From Chitinophagaceae bacterium (GTDB lineage Bacteria > Bacteroidota > Bacteroidia > Chitinophagales > Chitinophagaceae), in NCBI GenBank assembly GCA_017989935.1, contig JAGNOY010000128.1, positions 1-6,353 on the forward strand: 6,353 nucleotides of DNA, written 5' to 3'. Below the pieces are notes generated by a model, which did not search any database, had not been told where the DNA came from, and saw only the letters and a program-made list of their open reading frames with translations. Shown in pieces: positions 1 to 4,734 of the stretch. A program made the position numbers and the translations under genes. Within the stretch, counting starts at the first letter, position 1, and each line of letters starts with the position of its first letter.

Positions 1-197
1 TCGATTTACTTGCCGAAACCGGCGTATTCCCTTCAAAAGGTGAAGCTCGAAAAATGATGCAGCAGGGAGGTTTAAGTATGAATAAACAAAAGATAACAGA
101 TATTGGCTTAACTTTAAATTCTTCTTATCTGATGAATCATAAGTATTTGCTTATTCAAAAAGGAAAGAAAAATTATAATTTAATAATTGCAGAATGA
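1..197 (+). CDS. tyrS: Tyrosyl-tRNA synthetase, C-terminal end (5' truncated)
   Basis: This is the last 64 residues of a gene that enters from the left edge, read from position 3 to a TGA at 195-197. The protein attaches tyrosine to tRNA-Tyr in the cytoplasm. The visible part is the C-terminal S4-like RNA-binding domain, which helps grip the tRNA. It opens with DLLAETGVFPSKGEARKMM, then QQGGLSMN, then an ILxxG-like end, LLIQKGKKNYNL. The pairing of 'PSKGEAR' with '(Q)QGGxxxN' is characteristic of bacterial TyrS, whose chain is usually about 420-430 residues, so most of the gene (Rossmann catalytic domain with HIGH and KMSKS motifs) lies outside the window. The stop codon overlaps the ATG of the next gene (ATGA, 194-197), which suggests co-transcription and translational coupling. 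The identification rests on motif recognition of the tail only, but the motif is distinctive. Confidence 0.9.
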   Translation, partial: DLLAETGVFPSKGEARKMMQQGGLSMNKQKITDIGLTLNSSYLMNHKYLLIQKGKKNYNLIIAE

Positions 198-685
198 GTA
201 AATATTTCTTGATATTATTTTTTTTTATAAGTCTTCAGTTCATTGGGTTCTCACAAAAAAGTATTCATGTCAATGTAAATAATTTACAAGATATTATTGA
301 GGTTGCACGAAAAAGAACAATATTGGTTGTAGATATGGTAGCCAAAAAATCTATGATGGATAGCATCCAACGAAGTCGATTCGAAAATCATTATTTATCC
401 TTAGAGCTACGCTATTTTACAACCTTGAAAGATAAAAATTATAATATCAACAATCTTCTTTTAAAGTATCAAGGTCAATTTAAAAAGGATAGAGACACTT
501 ATCTAAAATCACTTTTAACCTATTATCAATTTTCATTGTATTTGGCATTAGAAGCAGAAATTGAAAAAAAAGAAATTGCCTCGAAAAAGATTGATATTAA
601 AAGTAAGAATCCTGAAATGAAAGGAATTGTTGAAGCGCTTGCTTGGGATTTACTTTTGCAACAAATTGTGTTTGAATCTAAATAA
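194..685 (+). CDS. Small secreted protein of unknown function
   Basis: I do not recognise this 163-residue protein with certainty. Residues 1-21 form a classical signal peptide: positive start (MSK), a Phe/Leu/Ile-rich core at about 4-18, and a GFSQ end typical of Bacteroidetes exported proteins. There is no lipobox cysteine, so a soluble periplasmic or secreted protein is more likely than a lipoprotein. The mature part looks all-helical and very Lys-rich, with a 'YLKSLLTYY' segment near residues 103-111. That segment weakly recalls the 'F..SL.YY' signature of the Bacteroidetes DUF4296 family; this is a suggestion, not an assignment. The ATG at 194 overlaps the tyrS stop, and the metallophosphoesterase gene follows after 5 nt, so it is the middle gene of a tight three-gene run. 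A run of nine T (218-226) lies inside the signal-peptide codons. Being a gene is well supported; function is unknown. Confidence 0.8.
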   Translation: MSKYFLILFFFISLQFIGFSQKSIHVNVNNLQDIIEVARKRTILVVDMVAKKSMMDSIQRSRFENHYLSLELRYFTTLKDKNYNINNLLLKYQGQFKKDRDTYLKSLLTYYQFSLYLALEAEIEKKEIASKKIDIKSKNPEMKGIVEALAWDLLLQQIVFESK

Positions 686-690
686 ATTTT

Positions 691-1188
691 ATGGTTCAAA
701 TAGGGCTGCTTTCTGATACCCATAGTTATTTTCCCAAACAAATCAATGCTCATTTTCAAGATGTAGATGAAATTTGGCATGCTGGTGATATTGGCAATTT
801 GGCAGTGGCAAATGAATTAGAAAATCTTAAACCTTTAAGAGCCGTTTATGGCAATATCGATGGGGCAGATCTCCGAGTACGATATCCTGCATTTCTATAT
901 TTTACTATTGAACAAGTCTCAGTATTAATTACACATATTGGCGGGTATCCAAATAAATATCAACCTGAAGCACTGAAATTAATTCAACAATATAAACCTC
1001 ACTTGATGATTTGTGGTCATTCGCATATTCTTAAAGTGATGCCAGATTTGAAGTATAATTTGTTGCACATGAACCCAGGTGCTTGTGGCAAACAAGGTTG
1101 GCATAAAGTGAATACTATGCTTAAATTCAACATTGAATTGGACAGAGTCACTAACTTACAAGTGATAGAATGGGACAGAAAAGAATAG
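691..1188 (+). CDS. YfcE/MJ0936-like metallophosphoesterase
   Basis: This is a 165-residue cytoplasmic phosphoesterase of the calcineurin-like Metallophos_2 (YfcE/MJ0936) family, which hydrolyses phosphodiester bonds with a two-metal centre. All metal-site motifs are present and in order: D9-x-H11 (LLSDTHS), G32-D33 (HAGDIGN), G54-N55 (VYGNID), H82 (ITHIGG) and G109-H110-S111-H112 (ICGHSH). A late NPG at 128-130 matches the usual 'NPGS' near the end of the fold. The length is normal for the family (about 160-185). The ATG at 691 is right because the first beta strand and DxH motif begin within ten residues of it. It is the last gene of the tyrS run, 5 nt after the preceding stop, and converges with the acyltransferase gene across the intergenic repeat. 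The physiological substrate cannot be told from sequence: family members act on bis-p-nitrophenyl phosphate in vitro, and true substrates are mostly unknown. Confidence 0.93.
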   Translation: MVQIGLLSDTHSYFPKQINAHFQDVDEIWHAGDIGNLAVANELENLKPLRAVYGNIDGADLRVRYPAFLYFTIEQVSVLITHIGGYPNKYQPEALKLIQQYKPHLMICGHSHILKVMPDLKYNLLHMNPGACGKQGWHKVNTMLKFNIELDRVTNLQVIEWDRKE

Positions 1189-1203
1189 ATCGTGTAGTTT
1201 TTT

Positions 1204-1330
1204 AAGGGCGGCACACAGGCTTTACGCTCCAAGTCCTCTCCCGAATCGGCTCGTGTTTTTCTTTGAAAATCATGATGGTAAAGCCTCTCGGGATGCGGGC
1301 TTTCCACTACAATCCTTGCCGCAATGCACG
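1204..1330. repeat. Candidate dispersed intergenic repeat element with two direct arms
   Basis: This stretch lies between two convergent genes and is unlike its surroundings: by my count about 53% G+C against roughly one third in the flanking genes. It carries two imperfect direct repeats, 1218-1236 and 1298-1315, both beginning GGCTTT and matching at 15 of 19 aligned positions with one gap. Complementary pairs are also present: AGGCTTTAC (1217-1225) with GTAAAGCCT (1278-1286), and TCCCGA (1239-1244) with TCGGGA (1288-1293). An 8-bp palindrome ATCATGAT sits at 1269-1276. The minus-strand arm style ('GGATTGTAGTGGAAAGCC') resembles short intergenic repeats I recall being frequent in Bacteroidetes genomes, usually as two arms around a variable middle. 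That likeness is from memory and cannot be verified here, and only one copy is in the window. It may serve as a two-way transcription stop, since neither flanking gene has an obvious classical terminator. The outer limits are approximate. Confidence 0.6.
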
Positions 1331-1338
1331 TCAAATGA

Positions 1339-2244
1339 TTATTTTTTCTTCAATAATTTAAAAAGTAGTGATTGAGTCTTTTGTAAATTCAAATAGGAAA
1401 CTTCTTTCGGATTGAAGTTCTTAAAAAATCGATCTACATTAGGCAACATACTTCCCTCAAAATCAAAATATTTTTTTTGCATCAAACAACTTTCTTGGAT
1501 AGCATGCCACATGAGGGCACTCATAGCACCACTACCATAAAATTCTGCATCTGTGCCACCAGCAAGATAATAAGCAGTGTCATGATCATATGCAAGTAGT
1601 AAAGCAGCATGCGTATTTGAATGCTCATCGTGTATAAAAAATAGTCGACCTTGTTTTGTTACTGCCAACATATTCCAAGCCTTTTTAAAAAATGAATGAG
1701 GGATGGGTGTTTGCTGGTTTTGCTTCAAAAAAGTTTTTTCATACAAACTATAAAATAAGTTAATATCATTTTCTTCTTTAATGAATAGATGCCGATTGGC
1801 TTTTTTTATTTGCCTTTGTAGTGCTGGCTTAAAGTTGGTATAAAGTAAAGCAGTATCACCTAATTCAAGCAGATTGGTTTTTTTCTTTGTTATACTAAAT
1901 GGTGGGATATTGGTAAGACTTGAATAGTTAGGATGCAGATCAATATTAAAAATATCAAATGAGGGAAGTTTGTTTATGAGCTGCTCAACCAAATTTTTGT
2001 AGCAAGGATTTGAAGTATCACTTCCCGAATATACCCATCCAGCATAAGGTGTTAAATAGGCATTTCTAATAAAAGTAAATCCTATTTTTTTTTCAAGTAT
2101 GTAAGGAAAAAATAGAGTCTCACTTCCTTCTTTTACCACAAGTACTTTCCAATGAGGGTCTATCATATCAAGCCATTCAGGACTTTGGAAAATGGAAACC
2201 GGATGGTTTTGGCAATAGATTCGATATTCTTTTTGTAAACTCAA
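1339..2244 (-). CDS. FemAB/GNAT-like acyltransferase
   Basis: This 301-residue protein resembles the BioF2-like/FemAB branch of the GNAT acyltransferase fold. Relatives transfer aminoacyl or acetyl groups to cell-wall, lipid or small-molecule acceptors. The C-terminal half carries the recognisable part: 'AYYLAGGTD' and 'GSGAMSALMWHAIQ' (about 224-250), then 'YFDFEGSMLPNVDRFFKNF' (259-277), the usual FemAB ending in which an aromatic-rich DFEGS strand is followed by 'RFFxxF'. There is no signal peptide or membrane segment, so it should act in the cytoplasm or at the inner membrane face. The start is a TTG at 2244-2242: an in-frame TAA lies directly upstream (2247-2245) and the next Met is residue 27, inside the conserved N-terminal part. 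The TTG overlaps the permease stop (TTGA, 2244-2241), implying translational coupling. Family assignment is fairly secure; the substrate is unknown. Confidence 0.82.
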   Translation of the reverse strand: MSLQKEYRIYCQNHPVSIFQSPEWLDMIDPHWKVLVVKEGSETLFFPYILEKKIGFTFIRNAYLTPYAGWVYSGSDTSNPCYKNLVEQLINKLPSFDIFNIDLHPNYSSLTNIPPFSITKKKTNLLELGDTALLYTNFKPALQRQIKKANRHLFIKEENDINLFYSLYEKTFLKQNQQTPIPHSFFKKAWNMLAVTKQGRLFFIHDEHSNTHAALLLAYDHDTAYYLAGGTDAEFYGSGAMSALMWHAIQESCLMQKKYFDFEGSMLPNVDRFFKNFNPKEVSYLNLQKTQSLLFKLLKKK

Positions 2245-3476
2245 TTAAACAGTAATGCTTTTGAAGGTGAAATTGTTCTAATAATAATTAAAGGAATAAA
2301 AAGTAATAACAAACAAATCATAATTGTACCCAAATCAATCAGCAAAACATTTGATAGCTTCAAGTAAATGGGAACTTCTTTTATATAATAAGATGCTTCG
2401 GGTAAATGTATCCATCCAAATTGAGATTGACCTATACATAACAAGGCTGCAATACATGTTCCTATCAAAGTGCCTAAACCAACAACAAATAAACTTGAGT
2501 ATAGAAAAATTTGCATAATACTTTTATTGGCCATTCCAATTGATTTCAATACACCAATCATTTGAGTCCTTTCCATAATTAAAACTAAAAACACTGTAAT
2601 GATATTCATGATGGCGATAATCATCATGATAGTGATAATGACAATTTCATTTGTTTTCATAAGACCTAGCCATGAAAATACATTGGCAAATCTTTGATCT
2701 AAAGGATAAACTTCAAGCGGTGATTGTATGGTATGTTGAATGAGATCATTCTCAACTATTTTCGCATTTTTATAGTCATCAAGATAGATTTCATAACCTT
2801 GAATGACAGTTGAAGAGTCGTCATTTACACTATGGATTAATTTAGCATCACAAATAGCAAATAGTTTGTCATAATCTTCTAGCCCAGTGTTGAAAATACC
2901 AGAAATAAAAACCTTTCTTTGCTTAGGCTGGTATTCATTTTTATTTAAAAAATAGAGCATTAAAGCATCTCCACTTGATAATCCTAAGGTGTTAGCTAAG
3001 GTAGAAGAAATAAGAATTTCATTTGAATACTTTTCATTATCAAACTTAATATTTTTCCCTTGTGTAATATAAGAACTGAAATATTGCAAACTTTCCTGAT
3101 TCTGAATTCCTTTCAGTAAAATTCCTTCCATTTCCTTAGGCGATTTTGCTATACTTGATTGAATTGAATAAGGGAAAATACATTTCACATGCTGGGTCTT
3201 TTTTACTTGTTGCATTAATTCTTCATCGTAAACCATTTTTTCATCATTCAATAAATTAGAAGGATCTGGTAAGAAATTAGTGATATGTAAGTGTCCCCAA
3301 CAATCATAAAATTTATGACTAATCACACGCTGATATCCCTGCGTAATGGCAGTTCCTAAAATCATAATACAAACACTTAATGACACAGCAAAAAGCGCTA
3401 AACGAATGATGAAAGAAGAAAATGATTTCTTTTGGGTAAAGGCTAACTTCCTAGCTATAAAAAAAGAAGTATTCAT
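2241..3476 (-). CDS. LolC/LolE-type ABC transporter permease (MacB_PCD/FtsX-like)
   Basis: This is a 411-residue inner-membrane permease of the type VII ABC (LolCE/MacB/FtsX) class. The order is classical: a cytoplasmic N-terminus, TM1 at about 21-45, a large periplasmic domain (about 46-275, the MacB_PCD part), then three TM helices at about 277-300, 322-348 and 376-399. The signature between TM2 and TM3, 'MERTQMIGVLKSIGM' (301-315), matches the 'R..EIGILKAIGA' coupling segment, and the tail 'RTISPSKALLFN' matches the common '..P..AL' end. Length is close to LolC/LolE (about 400-415). LolCE with the ATPase LolD extracts lipoproteins from the inner membrane; in Bacteroidetes a single such permease often fills the role, presumably as a homodimer. 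No ATPase gene lies in this window. A terminator just upstream (3513-3544) isolates it from the DUF1573 genes, so it needs its own promoter in about 3477-3512, where I see no good -7 box. The acyltransferase gene overlaps its stop. Confidence 0.88.
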   Translation of the reverse strand: MNTSFFIARKLAFTQKKSFSSFIIRLALFAVSLSVCIMILGTAITQGYQRVISHKFYDCWGHLHITNFLPDPSNLLNDEKMVYDEELMQQVKKTQHVKCIFPYSIQSSIAKSPKEMEGILLKGIQNQESLQYFSSYITQGKNIKFDNEKYSNEILISSTLANTLGLSSGDALMLYFLNKNEYQPKQRKVFISGIFNTGLEDYDKLFAICDAKLIHSVNDDSSTVIQGYEIYLDDYKNAKIVENDLIQHTIQSPLEVYPLDQRFANVFSWLGLMKTNEIVIITIMMIIAIMNIITVFLVLIMERTQMIGVLKSIGMANKSIMQIFLYSSLFVVGLGTLIGTCIAALLCIGQSQFGWIHLPEASYYIKEVPIYLKLSNVLLIDLGTIMICLLLLFIPLIIIRTISPSKALLFN

Positions 3477-3512
3477 GCTGTGGGTAAAGAAACAAATTTT
3501 TTGGCTTAGTCC

Positions 3513-3544
3513 ATAAAAAAAAGCTGCGATATTTCGCAGCTTTT
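3513..3544 (-). terminator. Intrinsic terminator of the DUF1573 gene pair
   Basis: A perfect 11-bp stem, AAAAGCTGCGA (3519-3529) with TCGCAGCTTTT (3534-3544), encloses a 4-nt loop (3530-3533). Read on the minus strand, the stem runs directly into eight T (3520-3513, partly inside the stem). This is a textbook Rho-independent terminator 16 nt past the stop of the 3561-3998 gene, so transcripts of the two DUF1573 genes should end here rather than continue into the permease gene. Confidence 0.92.
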
Positions 3545-3560
3545 AATATTAGTTAGCGTC

Positions 3561-3998
3561 TTAATGTTTTACAGCAGGTGCAGTTTTTGATTTATCGGCT
3601 GTGCCTTCACCAACCACATTACCTTTAATATAAATCTCATATCGTTCTTTATCGCATTTAGCATTCGAAGCAATATAGACTGTCTTATTAAAAGTACCTA
3701 CTCGTCCTTGGGTATTGTACTTAACCGTCAATTTTCCTTTTTGTCCTGGCATAATCGGAGTTTTTGTCCATTCTGGGGTTGTACAACCACATGAGGCAGA
3801 ACAAGATTGAATAATTAAGGGCTCTTTACCAGTATTCTTAAATTCAAAGTCATAAGATACAACAGGACCTTCTTTTAATGTACCAAAATCATGAGTTTCT
3901 TCAACAAAACTAAAAATTGGTGCTGTGGGTGAGTTGTTTTGAGAAAATCCTGATAAAGTGCTTACCAAAACAAGAAGAACGCTTAATAAATGTTTCAT
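3561..3998 (-). CDS. Secreted DUF1573 protein (second of two paralogues)
   Basis: This 145-residue exported protein has a signal peptide at 1-19/20 (MKHLL, Leu/Val core, GFSQ end) followed by one DUF1573 domain at about 28-128. Hallmarks are 'THDFGTLKEG' (35-44), 'YDFEFKNTGKEPLII' (49-63), and the family signature S69-C70-G71-C72-T73-T74-P75, then 'PIMPGQKG' and 'VKYNTQGRVG'. DUF1573 is an Ig-like beta-sandwich family, widespread in Bacteroidetes periplasmic proteins, with no proven function. The CxC pair could form a disulfide or bind metal, which is inference. It also has C66 and C115, so four cysteines in the mature chain, two more than its neighbour. It starts 19 nt after the stop of its paralogue (4018-4554) with no terminator between them, and a strong terminator follows, so the two are one transcription unit. 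The short C-terminus ends in Lys-His, as does its neighbour's. Confidence 0.92.
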   Translation of the reverse strand: MKHLLSVLLVLVSTLSGFSQNNSPTAPIFSFVEETHDFGTLKEGPVVSYDFEFKNTGKEPLIIQSCSASCGCTTPEWTKTPIMPGQKGKLTVKYNTQGRVGTFNKTVYIASNAKCDKERYEIYIKGNVVGEGTADKSKTAPAVKH

Positions 3999-4017
3999 AC
4001 AATGTTATTTATAATTT

Positions 4018-4554
4018 TTAGTGTTTCATCATGCTGTTAGAATTTGCAGGTGCTGAACTTTCAGGTGCTTTTTCTACTACGCCTTGAATTTTTACAACTT
4101 TTGTTCCAATATTAGAATTGATGGTGATAGTTTTTACAAAATTACCTGGGCGGCCTTGTGTGTTATAAGTAGCTGTTACTTTAGAACTTTTACCAGGTAA
4201 AATTGGTTCTTTAGACCAAGATGGGGTAGTACAACCGCAAGAGGCTTGAACTGAACTTAAAATAATAGGTTCTTTCCCTGTGTTTTTAAATTCAAAATCA
4301 TAACTCACTGCAGGACCTTCAGGAATAGTACCGAAGTTATGATCGTCGCTCACGAATTTCATTGCTTCAGGATTTTGATTTGTTGTGGTGGCTGGTGTTT
4401 TTACTTCACTAGGAGGAGGGGGAGGAGTTTTAGTAGCAATTTGTGCTGTTTCAACTGGTTTTGCAACGGCGTTGCTTTTTTTGTCTTTTTTTGCTGCAAA
4501 TGATGCCGTAGTTAAAATTGACATGGCTGCAAAAAGAATTATTGATTTTTTCAT
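4018..4554 (-). CDS. Secreted DUF1573 protein with Pro/Thr/Lys-rich linker (first of two paralogues)
   Basis: This 178-residue exported protein has a signal peptide at about 1-20 ending in SFA-A. A low-complexity linker rich in Lys, Thr, Pro and Ala follows (about 21-64, with five prolines at 44-48), then one DUF1573 domain at about 66-160. The domain shows 'DHNFGTIPEG' (71-80), 'YDFEFKNTGKEPIIL' (85-99), S105-C106-G107-C108-T109-T110-P111, 'PILPGKSSKV' and 'YNTQGRPGNF'. The last residues, ending MMKH, are Ser/Ala/Pro-rich. It is clearly paralogous to the gene that follows on the same strand, with near-identical 'SYDFEFKNTGKEP' and 'SCGCTTP' blocks. The main differences are the linker and fewer cysteines (only the CGC pair). 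The linker suggests the domain is held away from a membrane, wall or partner, but no membrane anchor or lipobox is visible. A good Bacteroidetes promoter lies 26 nt upstream of the ATG. The biochemical role is unknown. Confidence 0.92.
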   Translation of the reverse strand: MKKSIILFAAMSILTTASFAAKKDKKSNAVAKPVETAQIATKTPPPPPSEVKTPATTTNQNPEAMKFVSDDHNFGTIPEGPAVSYDFEFKNTGKEPIILSSVQASCGCTTPSWSKEPILPGKSSKVTATYNTQGRPGNFVKTITINSNIGTKVVKIQGVVEKAPESSAPANSNSMMKH

Positions 4555-4579
4555 TGTGTAAGAATTTTAAAGTTTAAAC

Positions 4580-4609
4580 CAAAGTTATTCATAAGTTTGG
4601 ATTTGTCAA
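4580..4609 (-). promoter_or_regulatory. Bacteroidetes-type promoter of the DUF1573 pair
   Basis: On the minus strand a -33 box TTG (4609-4607) is followed after exactly 19 nt by TAACTTTG (4587-4580), a full match to the Bacteroidetes -7 consensus TAnnTTTG. The start of transcription would be near 4573, leaving a leader of about 20 nt before the ATG at 4554. Spacing and position are as expected for the primary sigma factor of this phylum. Confidence 0.78.
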
Positions 4610-4618
4610 TTTTTGCAC

Positions 4619-4636
4619 GTTAAGTCGTAGTTAAGT
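4619..4636 (-). promoter_or_regulatory. Candidate activator site: 7-bp direct repeat with 11-bp period
   Basis: Two perfect copies of GTTAAGT (4619-4625 and 4630-4636; ACTTAAC on the minus strand) are separated by 4 nt, giving an 11-bp period. The pair lies 9 nt upstream of the -33 box of the DUF1573 promoter, about -46 to -63 from the predicted start. This geometry is that of OmpR/PhoB-family response-regulator sites (7-bp repeats, 4-nt spacer). The repeat is seen directly; the regulator role is inference. Confidence 0.4.
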
Positions 4637-4673
4637 GCCTTGTCATTAACACGGATTTTTAGATTATAAATTT

Positions 4674-4707
4674 TTTGTGAATACTATCAGGTAGATTGTT
4701 ATTTTTG
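4674..4707 (+). promoter_or_regulatory. Bacteroidetes-type promoter of the E1 gene
   Basis: On the plus strand a -33 box TTTG (4674-4677) is followed after 22 nt by TATTTTTG (4700-4707), a full match to TAnnTTTG. The spacer is at the long end of the accepted range. Transcription would start near 4713, leaving about 20 nt before the ATG at 4735. The surrounding AT-richness makes a chance match more likely than for the opposite promoter. Confidence 0.62.
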
Positions 4708-4716
4708 TGCTGATAG
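4684..4716. promoter_or_regulatory. Candidate operator: inverted repeat around the E1 -7 box
   Basis: CTATCAG (4684-4690) and its exact reverse complement CTGATAG (4710-4716) are separated by 19 nt. The two half-sites lie either side of the predicted -7 box (4700-4707), and the right one covers the predicted start of transcription. A dimeric repressor bound here would block the promoter. The repeat is seen directly; its function is inference, and 7-bp arms can arise by chance. Confidence 0.35.
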
Positions 4717-4734
4717 AAAAAAAATCGAGCAATC

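Noticed and set aside
526..780. Minus-strand open frame of 84 codons
   Set aside because: It is antisense across the end of the exported unknown and the start of the phosphoesterase, both better supported, and its Ser/Phe/Ile-rich product looks like reverse translation of Lys- and Glu-rich codons.
1189..1262. Classical terminator after the phosphoesterase gene
   Set aside because: T runs occur at about 1198-1203 and 1256-1260, but no stable G+C-rich hairpin directly precedes either. Only weak 4-bp pairings were found, so no intrinsic terminator is called.
1017..1334. Minus-strand open frame of 105 codons covering the end of the phosphoesterase gene and the intergenic element
   Set aside because: Its first part is a translation of the repeat element and the rest is antisense to a well-supported gene; it has no recognisable domain. 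Such frames commonly arise from intergenic repeats and are mis-annotated as proteins.
2324..2518. Plus-strand open frame of 64 codons
   Set aside because: It lies wholly antisense to the transmembrane part of the permease gene, shows no domain, and has no promoter or partner gene.
3477..3512. Promoter for the permease/acyltransferase pair
   Set aside because: A promoter must exist after the terminator, and AAATTTG-like bases are present on the minus strand, but there is no match to TAnnTTTG with a spaced TTG, so no site is called.
4572..4579. Palindrome GTTTAAAC as an operator
   Set aside because: It is a simple AT-rich palindrome just downstream of the DUF1573 -7 box, near the predicted start of transcription, of a length expected by chance, and without flanking symmetry.
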